From contig JASJOS010000006.1 in assembly GCA_030068525.1 (NCBI GenBank), positions 124,001-188,000 of the forward strand: 64,000 nt of DNA. The letters are read 5' to 3'. The notes below the pieces were generated by a model. That model was not told where the DNA came from, did no database searches, and saw only the letters and a list, made by a program, of their open reading frames with translations. The DNA is from Xanthocytophaga flava (lineage in GTDB: Bacteria > Bacteroidota > Bacteroidia > Cytophagales > 172606-1). The translations under genes were made by a program, and so were the position numbers. Positions 8,754 through 17,112 of this stretch are shown here, piece after piece (positions within the stretch are counted from its first letter, which is position 1; each line of letters begins with the position of its first letter).

Positions 8754-9845
8754 ATGAAATTTGTTCCTCAATTATTGTTTTTTACAAGTTTTTCCATTTT
8801 ATGTAGTTGTGATAATTCGTCTAAAAAATCAGAGACCTCTATCCTTGCAGATACTATTGTAACTACTGATTCAATCAGTAAGAGTAAAGGTAATCTGGTA
8901 GATTATGATAAAGTCAAAGTGATAAAGTCTGTATATGTGACAAACCGAAATGGAATTGAGCTGAAAGACCAGCCTTCTGCACAGTCTGAGACATTGGGAC
9001 AGTTCGAATATGGGCAAAAGTTGGATGTGATCGAAGTAAAAGATAACTGGCTGGGTATTCTTAATCACCTGACTAGACGCTATGAAGAAAATGGAAAACA
9101 AGTTGAACGTACTGCCTGGGAGAAGGTATATGTACAAAAAGAGTCAACAGGGGAGTTGTCAATGCTCAGTTTGGAAACAAAAGATCTGAATGTCATTACA
9201 GCTATCACTTTAAATGACAAAACAGAATATCAAACAAAGCCTAAGCCCTTGACCCAATACGTGACATTGGAACTAGTTGATAAAGCAACTTTTTCTGAGA
9301 AAAAAGAGTCTGCTGTCAATTATTTTCTCTCAGATACTATTCAGATTCAAAAAAAGAATGGCGTGATAGAACTGCCTTGTGAACAAACTACAAAACGTTT
9401 TGTAGACAAACCGGATGCAGAAGAGGATAGAGAAGTATATAGCTATGCTGGGCAATATGAATCTTTAAATCAATATGTGATAGAAGGTACATACTATGAA
9501 AGCTGGGATTATAAGTTTGTTGATAAACGTACTGGAAAATTAACACAGGAGTTCGGAGGTTTTCCGTATATATCTGCAAACAAACAGTATGTTGCTTGCA
9601 TCTATGCCAATCCTTATGAAAGTACTGGAGAATTTGAATTATACACTATTCGGGATGCTAACATTATGCCTATTGTAAAAGCATCATTTAAAAACTGGGC
9701 TCCTTCAGAGGATAATAGTAAGGAGATTTTTTGGGGGGCTGATGGTGCCTTATATGTCCGTATCCTGCATGAGAAGGCATACTTTACTGGAGATGAAAAC
9801 ATACATGAATCATCCTATCAATATCTGCGTATAAAAACATTATAA
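8754..9845 (+). CDS. Lipoprotein with bacterial SH3-like domain
   Basis: This protein has 363 residues from the ATG at 8754; a TTG nine bases earlier is a less likely start. It opens with a signal peptide ending in the lipobox LCSC (Cys at about 19). A Ser/Thr-rich linker is followed by an SH3-like segment at about 60-130: NRNGIELKDQPSAQSETLGQF, then a GQKLDVIEVKDNWLGI-type core and a VYVQKE strand. The remaining ~230 residues are beta-rich and not recognised. It is probably an outer-membrane or periplasmic protein of unknown function. It is divergent from the GbsR-type regulator, which may control it. Confidence 0.7.
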   Translation: MKFVPQLLFFTSFSILCSCDNSSKKSETSILADTIVTTDSISKSKGNLVDYDKVKVIKSVYVTNRNGIELKDQPSAQSETLGQFEYGQKLDVIEVKDNWLGILNHLTRRYEENGKQVERTAWEKVYVQKESTGELSMLSLETKDLNVITAITLNDKTEYQTKPKPLTQYVTLELVDKATFSEKKESAVNYFLSDTIQIQKKNGVIELPCEQTTKRFVDKPDAEEDREVYSYAGQYESLNQYVIEGTYYESWDYKFVDKRTGKLTQEFGGFPYISANKQYVACIYANPYESTGEFELYTIRDANIMPIVKASFKNWAPSEDNSKEIFWGADGALYVRILHEKAYFTGDENIHESSYQYLRIKTL

Positions 9846-9923
9846 TCAGGAAGAAAGTCATATGTTTTAAGAATTCAAAGATTAATTGTAGAAGCATATT
9901 CTGATTTCTGACTACTTTTGACT

Positions 9924-11186
9924 ATGAAACAAACCCATGTTTGTATAATAGGTGCTGGTCCTGGAGGTAGCACAGCGGCTTTACAGCTGGCAAAAGCCGG
10001 TATTTCCTGTACACTTCTAGATAAAGCTGTTTTTCCACGAGACAAGATCTGTGGGGATGCTTTAAGTGGAAAAGTAGTGAGTGAATTAAAACGTATACAG
10101 GAAGATTTTCTTCCTGCAATCCATACACATACTGAATCTCTTCCTTCACAGGGTATTCATTTCATTGCACCTAATGAAAAATGGTTGAGCATTTCTTTTA
10201 AAAGTTCTGGGTCTTCCTTTACTAGTAGTACAACAAATTCAGTAGAATATTCAGGGTTCTCTCCAGGATACCTGATGCGGCGAATGGACTTTGATAATTT
10301 TTTAATTGAACAGGTAAAAAAGAACCCACTCATTGATTTTCGGGAAGGAGTAGAGGTAACTGACTATCAGAAAACAGAAGCTGGTTGGATAATTACAGCT
10401 TCTAATCAACAATCTATAGAAACAAAACTATTGATTGTGGCGAATGGTGCACAATCCAATTTTACCCGTCACATTGCAGGGATTACTACTGAACCTAAGC
10501 ATTTTTGTGCTGGATTACGTACCTATTATGAAGGAGTCGAAGGGTTAGACCCGAATGGTTTTATAGAGCTACATTTTTTGAAACCTTTTTTACCTGGATA
10601 TTTCTGGATATTTCCGTTAGCAAATGGATATGCCAATGTGGGGGTAGGCATGTTAAGCGATACAATCAGTAAGCAGAAGATTAACCTGAAGAAAAGCATG
10701 CAGGAGTTAATCCAGACACATCCTGCTTTGCAGAAACGATTTGCCAATGCAAAACTTCAGGGAGAAATCAAAGGGTATGGTTTGCCACTGGGATCTAAAC
10801 GTAGAAAATTATCCGGAGATGGATATATGTTGGTGGGGGATGCTGCACACCTGATTGATCCGTTTACTGGAGAAGGTATTAGCAATGCTATGATTAGCGG
10901 GCGCTGGGCTGCGGATCAGGCTGTGAAATGTATCCAAAGCCAAGTGTATTCAGGTGATTTTCTGGCTGGCTATGATCAGGCTGTATATCGTCGTCTGGGA
11001 AATGAACTGCGAATTAGTACCCGTATGCAACGATTACTGGCATATCCCTCTTTATTTAATATGGTTGTAAATCGCGCGAATCGTAACCCGGCCTTAAAAC
11101 AGTTGCTTTCCTCTATGTTTAATGACATAGACCTTCGTTCGTCTCTGCGAAGTCCAACATTTTATGCTCGTTTATTGTTTCAATAA
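9924..11186 (+). CDS. FAD-dependent oxidoreductase, geranylgeranyl reductase family
   Basis: The protein has 420 residues from the ATG at 9924; the TTG at 9918 is less likely. The N-terminal FAD-binding Rossmann motif is CIIGAGPGGSTAALQLAKAG (about 7-26). It is followed by FPRDKICGDALSG, the conserved cysteine-glycine-aspartate motif of the geranylgeranyl reductase / flavin halogenase-like group. The second FAD motif is GDGYMLVGDAAHLIDPFTGEGI (about 300-320). These enzymes reduce or oxidise isoprenoid or polyketide-type substrates; the substrate here cannot be told. It stands between the SH3 lipoprotein and an M20 hydrolase without an obvious pathway context. Confidence 0.85.
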   Translation: MKQTHVCIIGAGPGGSTAALQLAKAGISCTLLDKAVFPRDKICGDALSGKVVSELKRIQEDFLPAIHTHTESLPSQGIHFIAPNEKWLSISFKSSGSSFTSSTTNSVEYSGFSPGYLMRRMDFDNFLIEQVKKNPLIDFREGVEVTDYQKTEAGWIITASNQQSIETKLLIVANGAQSNFTRHIAGITTEPKHFCAGLRTYYEGVEGLDPNGFIELHFLKPFLPGYFWIFPLANGYANVGVGMLSDTISKQKINLKKSMQELIQTHPALQKRFANAKLQGEIKGYGLPLGSKRRKLSGDGYMLVGDAAHLIDPFTGEGISNAMISGRWAADQAVKCIQSQVYSGDFLAGYDQAVYRRLGNELRISTRMQRLLAYPSLFNMVVNRANRNPALKQLLSSMFNDIDLRSSLRSPTFYARLLFQ

Positions 11187-11292
11187 CGATCTGCCGCTTT
11201 TAAATACAAATCATTTTCTATAGCTTGGATATTTTGTAAGTATATACTTATAGAATGTCCTGTTTTATTTAGTGTAACAAACCATATTTTTT

Positions 11293-12621
11293 ATGAAGAA
11301 AGTGTTGCTTTTCCTTCTTTGTGCAGGCATGTTTCTGCCTGTATTTTCCCAAAAAATGGATGGAACAAATGCTAAAGTCAAAGCTTTTGTAGATAAGTCT
11401 TATGCCAGTTGGTATGAGTTGTATACCTATCTGCATGCTAATCCTGAGATTTCATTTCAGGAAAAAAACACCATGACAAGAATAGGGTCTTTATTACGTG
11501 AGGCTGGATTTGAGGTAACTGAAAATTTTGGTGGGTATGGAGTAGTTGGTGTATTGCGAAATGGAAAGGGACCTACAATCATGGTTCGTACTGACCTGGA
11601 TGCACTGCCTGTAAAAGAAGAGACAGGCTTACCATATGCCAGTAAAGTAATCATGCAGGAAGATGGAAGAGATGTAAGTGCTATGCATGCTTGTGGACAT
11701 GATTTACATATGACTGTTTTTACAGGAACAGCACAGGCTTTATCTATGTCAAAATCAGAATGGAAAGGAACATTGGTTTTTATTGGTCAACCAGCTGAAG
11801 AACGAAGTGGGGGAGCCATTGCTATGCTACGCCAGGGATTATATGAGAAATTTCCTCGTCCTGACTATGTTGTAGGACTGCATGATCATGCAGCCATTCC
11901 TGCTGGCAAAGTTGGATATACTGAAGGGCCTATGATGGCTAGTGTGGATGCTGTTGATATTACGGTAAGAGGTATCGGAGGACATGGCGCTATGCCTCAT
12001 ACTACAAAAGATCCTATTGTACTGGCATCACAGATTGTACTGGCTTTACAGACTATTGTAAGCCGTGAAACTTCTCCTTTTCAACCTTGTGTAGTAACAG
12101 TAGGCAGCATTCATGGGGGAAGTGCCTATAACATTATCGGGAATGAAGTAAAATTACAACTCACACTTCGTTCGTTTGATGATAGTGTGCGTGTTCACAC
12201 CATTGCTGCTATTAAGCGTATTTGCAATGGTACTGCCCAGGCTGCTGGAATTCCTGAAGAGTTATATCCTGTAATCAAAATAAGAGATCAATACACACCT
12301 TCTAATATTAATGACGCGGCTTTAACCAAACGGTTGGCAGGTGCTTTTCGGCAAGTACTAGGCAATGATAATGTTGTGAATACTCCTCCAAGTACAGTAG
12401 GAGAGGATTTTGCCCGATTTGCACGGGTTGAACCAAAAATTCCTACTTGTATGTTTTGGCTTGGTGCTGTAGACCCGAAGAAGTTTGAAGAAAGTATGAA
12501 AACTGGTAAACAGCTACCCAGTCTCCATTCATCTACCTTTGCTCCTTTACCTGAACCTGCTATAAAAACGGGAGTGCAAGCTATGTCTTCCGCAGTGCTT
12601 GATTTACTAAAAAGTAGATAA
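11293..12621 (+). CDS. Secreted M20-family amidohydrolase/peptidase
   Basis: This 442-aa protein has an N-terminal signal peptide (MKKVLLFLLCAGMFLPVFSQ) and so probably acts in the periplasm. It belongs to the M20D amidohydrolases (IAA-amino acid / hippurate hydrolase type). Metal-binding motifs are MHACGHDLHM (about 131-140), the catalytic-base region GQPAEERSGGA (about 160) and a later His (HDHAAIPAG). GGHGAMPH (about 230) marks the dimerisation domain. The substrate is probably an N-acyl amino acid or small peptide. It appears to be a single-gene unit. Confidence 0.88.
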   Translation: MKKVLLFLLCAGMFLPVFSQKMDGTNAKVKAFVDKSYASWYELYTYLHANPEISFQEKNTMTRIGSLLREAGFEVTENFGGYGVVGVLRNGKGPTIMVRTDLDALPVKEETGLPYASKVIMQEDGRDVSAMHACGHDLHMTVFTGTAQALSMSKSEWKGTLVFIGQPAEERSGGAIAMLRQGLYEKFPRPDYVVGLHDHAAIPAGKVGYTEGPMMASVDAVDITVRGIGGHGAMPHTTKDPIVLASQIVLALQTIVSRETSPFQPCVVTVGSIHGGSAYNIIGNEVKLQLTLRSFDDSVRVHTIAAIKRICNGTAQAAGIPEELYPVIKIRDQYTPSNINDAALTKRLAGAFRQVLGNDNVVNTPPSTVGEDFARFARVEPKIPTCMFWLGAVDPKKFEESMKTGKQLPSLHSSTFAPLPEPAIKTGVQAMSSAVLDLLKSR

Positions 12622-12904
12622 AAATAAATTGTATTTATCTGGTATATTACTTGTCTATAGATGGATAATGAGTGGTTTCATTCAAAATCTATGTTTTTTT
12701 GAGTTTTTCTGATTTACCTTCTGGAGATGGAGCGTATAGATAATAAAGATATTTTCAAATATGCGTATATCGTTAAGGAACTGTAAGCTGAAATATCTTT
12801 TTGGAGTTTTCAGGAGTTATGTTTCTATAGACTTGTAAGAAACTGGCAGTTGTTAGTTTTATATATCAGATAACTATGTAACTATTTTTATTATACTTTT
12901 TAGA

Positions 12905-14455
12905 ATGGGCCACCTCCTGGATTATTTGCACGAACGTCTTCAACCCCACAGGGCTAAAAACATGACTTTAATGCATTCTTCTGAGGATGTATTGAAGTTA
13001 TACCAGAATATAGAATATTCTAAAGTTCATGAGGTTTCTCAACCGTCCTATATTCAAACACTGCGGAATGAAATAACAAATTTGGAACAAGAGCGACTAT
13101 TAGTCATTATTGACCAGTTAAAGCAGGAAAATGAATACCTTAAATATCTTCAACACCAGCGTACAAATCAGTTGATTGCTTGTATTGAAGGTATAATTTT
13201 AGGAGAAAAATCTGCTTTTCAGCTTCAGGATATTTCAGAAGAAGATCCTTTTTTTGTTTTATTTGAGGCAGTGAGATTGTTACAGGGGAATATTAGAACT
13301 ATTTGGGATGAACAAAAATCACTTGCTGAGGAGCATCGGCGAATCAGAGAAAAATCACAAAGAGAAGTTGAGACTCAAAAAATACACCTGAATGCTATAC
13401 TGGAGAATAGTGATACAGCGATCGGTGTAATTGACAAGGAGGGTATGGTAGTAGAGTATAATGAGCAGATGAATAAACTGTTCACTACCATGGATATACA
13501 ACTCGAATATGGAGAATCTGTTTTGGCATGTATTCCTGACCCGTTAAAACCCATATGGAGTACACGGATTTCCGATGCATTGCAGGGTAAGGCAACTACA
13601 TATGAAGATCATTTTTCGTGTAGAAATCACAATCTGGTGTACGAAATAAAATTCTTCCCTATTTATAAAGATTCAGAAGTTTTGGGCTCTTCTATCTTTC
13701 TCCGCAACATTACTCAGACTGTAAAAGCTTCACAAAGGCTTCATATTCAGCAGGCAGAACTTCAAAAGGTAAAACAGGAGCTAAACCGGTTTGTATACAG
13801 TTCTTCTCACGATTTGCGATCACCTCTCACTTCCCTGTTGGGGTTGATTGCAGTTGCAAAAGATGAAAAAAGCAGAGATGAAGTGACACACTATCTGGAA
13901 ATGATGGAAAAGAGTGTATTGAAACTGGATGGCTTTGTACGGGAGATTATTGATTACTCTAAAAATTCAAATCTGGAAATTGTCAGTGAGAAAATTCAGT
14001 TTGATACACTTATCAGTGAGATATTTGATGGTGTTGAACATATGGATAATGCTGATAAAATCAGAAAAGATATAAATATATCTGAAGAAGAGTGTTTTTT
14101 TTCAGATAGACGACGCCTTAAAATGGTTTTTAATAACCTTGTATCTAATGCAATAAGATATAGTTATCTGCGACGGAAAAATCCTTTCATTAAGATTAAT
14201 ATCAATGTTAGTAAAGAAAAAGCACGTATTGAGGTAACGGATAATGGACAAGGCATCTATCCTCAGCACCTGGATCGTATTTTTGACATGTTTTATCGGG
14301 CTACACAAACAAATGCAGGACCAGGATTAGGTCTTTATATAGTAAAAGAATCCATTCAGAAACTGGGAGGCAACATCAAAGTGGAGTCAGTAGTAGGAGA
14401 AGGGACAACCTTCTTCCTGGAAATTCCGAATCTTTGTCCCTGCTCTGAAAACTGA
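12905..14455 (+). CDS. Cytoplasmic PAS-domain sensor histidine kinase
   Basis: This 516-aa kinase has no membrane segment or signal peptide and so senses inside the cell. After an N-terminal helical region comes a PAS domain (about 163-275; AILENSDTAIGVIDKEG), then a HisKA helix with the phospho-acceptor His302 in SSSHDLRSPLTSLLG. A HATPase_c domain follows with the N-box NNLVSNAIRYS, the G1 box DNGQGI and the G2 box GPGLGLYIVKE. All catalytic boxes look intact. No response regulator is adjacent, so it is an orphan kinase. The signal is unknown. Confidence 0.88.
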   Translation: MGHLLDYLHERLQPHRAKNMTLMHSSEDVLKLYQNIEYSKVHEVSQPSYIQTLRNEITNLEQERLLVIIDQLKQENEYLKYLQHQRTNQLIACIEGIILGEKSAFQLQDISEEDPFFVLFEAVRLLQGNIRTIWDEQKSLAEEHRRIREKSQREVETQKIHLNAILENSDTAIGVIDKEGMVVEYNEQMNKLFTTMDIQLEYGESVLACIPDPLKPIWSTRISDALQGKATTYEDHFSCRNHNLVYEIKFFPIYKDSEVLGSSIFLRNITQTVKASQRLHIQQAELQKVKQELNRFVYSSSHDLRSPLTSLLGLIAVAKDEKSRDEVTHYLEMMEKSVLKLDGFVREIIDYSKNSNLEIVSEKIQFDTLISEIFDGVEHMDNADKIRKDINISEEECFFSDRRRLKMVFNNLVSNAIRYSYLRRKNPFIKININVSKEKARIEVTDNGQGIYPQHLDRIFDMFYRATQTNAGPGLGLYIVKESIQKLGGNIKVESVVGEGTTFFLEIPNLCPCSEN

Positions 14456-14482
14456 GAGAAATATCTAAAGCAAAATGCATAT

Positions 14483-14529
14483 AAAAGGGAAAAGTCTGTA
14501 GCCTGCGAAACAGATTTTTTCCTTTTTTT
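14483..14529 (+). terminator. Probable terminator after the histidine kinase
   Basis: An imperfect long stem pairs 14483-14499 (purine-rich) with 14510-14527 (T-rich), with G-U pairs, and ends in TTTTTTT. It starts 28 bp past the stop codon. Confidence 0.5.
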
Positions 14530-14713
14530 ATAATCCATGAAAATCAATTTGTCTTTTTATGTAAGTTTGCTGACTCTTTGCATGAGATACCTTTGATTAT
14601 TGAGTATAGTATTTTATTTCTTTTGGAAAGGAAAAGGAAATCTATACCTTATTTTAACGTAATTTTGTAGTTCTAACTATTCATCGCTTACAGATCAATA
14701 CATTTATTGACAT

Positions 14714-16036
14714 ATGTTTGAGAATTTATCCCAGAATATTAACCAGGCACTTCGGACGCTAAAAGGTAAAGGCCGGATCACAGACGTAAATGTTGCAGCT
14801 ACACTGAAGGAAGTGCGTAAAGCCTTACTGGATGCCGACGTTAACTTTAAAGTTGCTAAGAGTGTAACCGATACCATTAAAGAAAAAGCACTTGGCCAAA
14901 AGATTCTAATTGCTGTTGAACCAGGCCAGATGTTGGTTAAGATTGTTTCTGATGAGCTGACCGAGTTAATGGGTGGGCAAAAAGTAGATATAAATACCAA
15001 AGGTGACCCTGCTGTAATACTGATGTCTGGTTTGCAAGGTTCTGGTAAAACTACCTTCTCTGGAAAGCTAGCTTTGTATTTGAAAAAACAAGGCCGTAAT
15101 GTATTGCTGACTGCTTGTGATGTGTATCGTCCAGCTGCGATAGATCAGTTAAAAGTGTTGGGGGAGCAGATTGGGGTAGATGTTTATGCGGAGCCTGAAA
15201 ATAAAAATCCTGTACAAATTGCTCAAAATGCTATCAAGCATGCCAAAGCTACAGGAAAGAAAATAGTGATTGTGGATACTGCCGGTCGTTTAGCGGTAGA
15301 CGAAGAAATGATGCGTGAGATTGAGGCGGTAAAGAAAGCTATTCAGCCTACTGAGACTTTGTTTGTTGTTGATTCAATGACAGGACAAGATGCAGTAAAT
15401 ACAGCAAAAGCGTTCAATGACCGGATCAACTTTGATGGTGTAGTACTAACTAAATTAGATGGTGATACAAGAGGTGGAGCTGCTTTGTCTATCAAAGCTG
15501 TAGTAGATAAACCTATTAAGTTTATAGGTACCAGTGAAAAAATGGATGGAATCGATGTCTTCTATCCTGATCGGATGGCAAGCCGGATTTTGGGGATGGG
15601 TGACGTTATTTCATTGGTAGAACGTGCACAACAGGCCTATGATGAAGAAGAAGCACGCCGGATTAGCAAACAAATCCGTAAAAACCAGTTTAATTTTGAT
15701 GATTTCCTGTCTCAGCTACAGCAAATCAAAAAGATGGGACCTGTTAAGGATTTGGTGGGTATGATTCCAGGTATGGGCAATATGTTGAAAGATGTTCAGA
15801 TTGATGATGATGCCTTCAAACCTATTGAAGCTATCATTCAATCCATGACACCTAAAGAACGTGCGAACCCCGAACTTCTGGATGCCAGTCGTCGTAAACG
15901 AATTTCTACAGGTAGTGGACGGAGTATTCAAGAAGTAAATAACCTGATGAAACAGTTTGATCAGATGAAGAAAATGATGAAGATGATGAACCAGATGGAT
16001 ATGCGGTCAATGGCTAAGCAGGTTCGGAAAAAATAA
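14714..16036 (+). CDS. ffh: Signal recognition particle protein Ffh
   Basis: This 440-aa protein is the SRP54/Ffh GTPase, which with SRP RNA delivers nascent membrane and secreted proteins to FtsY and the Sec translocon. The N domain (about 1-85) is followed by the G domain with GLQGSGKTTFSGKLA (P-loop, about 105-119), DVYRPAAIDQL, DTAGR (about 188) and TKLDGD (about 245-250). The C-terminal M domain has GMIPGMGNM and the Met-rich tail QMKKMMKMMNQMDM. The length is normal. A TAATTTTG box at 14660-14667 resembles a -7 element. Confidence 0.97.
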   Translation: MFENLSQNINQALRTLKGKGRITDVNVAATLKEVRKALLDADVNFKVAKSVTDTIKEKALGQKILIAVEPGQMLVKIVSDELTELMGGQKVDINTKGDPAVILMSGLQGSGKTTFSGKLALYLKKQGRNVLLTACDVYRPAAIDQLKVLGEQIGVDVYAEPENKNPVQIAQNAIKHAKATGKKIVIVDTAGRLAVDEEMMREIEAVKKAIQPTETLFVVDSMTGQDAVNTAKAFNDRINFDGVVLTKLDGDTRGGAALSIKAVVDKPIKFIGTSEKMDGIDVFYPDRMASRILGMGDVISLVERAQQAYDEEEARRISKQIRKNQFNFDDFLSQLQQIKKMGPVKDLVGMIPGMGNMLKDVQIDDDAFKPIEAIIQSMTPKERANPELLDASRRKRISTGSGRSIQEVNNLMKQFDQMKKMMKMMNQMDMRSMAKQVRKK

Positions 16037-16056
16037 TAGTTCAAAATAGAAGTCAT

Positions 16057-16090
16057 AAAAAATGCCCGACCCGGAAGTTGGGCATTTTTT
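16057..16090 (+). terminator. Intrinsic terminator of ffh
   Basis: The stem 16057-16070 / 16077-16090 (AAAAAATGCCCGAC with GTTGGGCATTTTTT, one G-U pair) has a 6-base loop and ends in six T, 20 bp past the ffh stop. Confidence 0.85.
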
Positions 16091-16177
16091 ATGGTAGAAT
16101 AAACTAAATTGTATCGAAGAGAATTTAACTCTTCACAATGTTGAATGTTGCATTATTCTGTGCAGAATAGATATAAA

Positions 16178-16207
16178 AAAAGCGGCCATTCTTGAATGGC
16201 CGCTTTT
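16178..16207 (-). terminator. Intrinsic terminator of the small secreted protein gene
   Basis: A 13-bp perfect stem (16178-16190 with 16195-16207, core GCGGCCATT) has a 4-base loop. It ends in a seven-T run on the minus strand, just past the stop at 16230. Confidence 0.85.
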
Positions 16208-16229
16208 GAATTGTAAGGCTTTGTTAAGA

Positions 16230-16643
16230 TTAGTTTACTTTTACAAGACGTTCGGTACTTGTTTCGATTTTGAATTTCTTGCTTTGGGTTTCTTTGCCAT
16301 TAGAAATTTCAAAGGTATATTCACCATCTGCCATTGTACTGAAGTCAAATGTACGAATATAGCCATTGTTGGTTTTTAAGGCTTCAGTGTATACAGACTC
16401 ATTTTTCTGATTCTTAATTGTAATAAACAGCTTATTGTTTTGTGAAGGTGCAATCACTGTTTTGAATTTCATTGACTCTGGTAATTGAAATACTACAGCT
16501 TGTAAGGATGCAGAAGCTGCTGGTTCTGGTCCTGTTGCGCCAAATGTTACTTGAGTGGCTGCTACTGCAATGGCTGCTGCTACTGTGAAAACGGCTTTGC
16601 GGAATGCAGAACGGAAACGGTTGTTTTTTACTTGAGCGTTCAT
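16230..16643 (-). CDS. Small secreted protein, beta-sandwich-like
   Basis: This protein has 137 residues from the ATG at 16643; an in-frame ATG at 16709 would add 22 Ser/Thr-rich residues and give 159. I prefer the shorter form because a basic n-region (KNNRFRSAFRKA) is then followed directly by the hydrophobic Ala/Val core and a cleavage region near FGA. Both ATGs are preceded by ACAACT. The mature part is beta-rich, with LFITIKNQKNESVYTEAL and DGEYTFEISNGKETQ. It resembles in layout the 108-aa protein encoded at 22609-22935. No family is recognised; a surface or periplasmic role is inferred. Confidence 0.65.
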   Translation of the reverse strand: MNAQVKNNRFRSAFRKAVFTVAAAIAVAATQVTFGATGPEPAASASLQAVVFQLPESMKFKTVIAPSQNNKLFITIKNQKNESVYTEALKTNNGYIRTFDFSTMADGEYTFEISNGKETQSKKFKIETSTERLVKVN

Positions 16644-17112
16644 AGTTGTACTTGTTAAAGTGTTAGTTGTAGTTGAGATAATGTTAGAGAAATTGATGTT
16701 AGTTGCCATAGTTGTAAAGAATTCTTTTAAAAATTGTTTATAGTTTCTATAGTTGTTTGCGTTGATAAATACTTTCCAATTGATGTGCCAATTTACGAAA
16801 AGTGTGTTTTTAGCGTAATTTAAAGGTTTTTATTTCTTTACTGTTTTTAAGCCTGTCCGTTTTGCGACATATAACGTTCATTTTCGGACAAAACCTCTGA
16901 TTTTTGTGTTGCTTACCTTCTATATGTAAGTAACTTGTTTTGAAAGTTTATGGGAAGAATGTCCTTCTGTAACCTGTATGGCTGATTTTATATGGAGAAA
17001 GGAAATCTTAGGGGATGAGAGGACTTTAAAGCGGATGAGTGATAGTATATTCACTACAAAAAACGGAACAAGTTTATAGCTTGTCCCGTTTTACTATCTT
17101 ATAGCTAAAAAA
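16644..17112. other. Intergenic region upstream of the small secreted protein
   Basis: About 470 bp (403 bp if the 16709 start is used) separate the collagen-like gene's end from the small secreted gene. The part at 17060-17092 is the collagen-like gene's terminator. The rest is AT-rich leader or promoter DNA with no supported ORF. Confidence 0.4.
17060..17092 (-). terminator. Terminator of the collagen-like gene
   Basis: A 13-bp stem with one mismatch (17060-17072 with 17080-17092, AAAACGG...CCGTTTT) has a 7-base loop. The T-run continues on the minus strand, 20 bp past the stop. Confidence 0.8.
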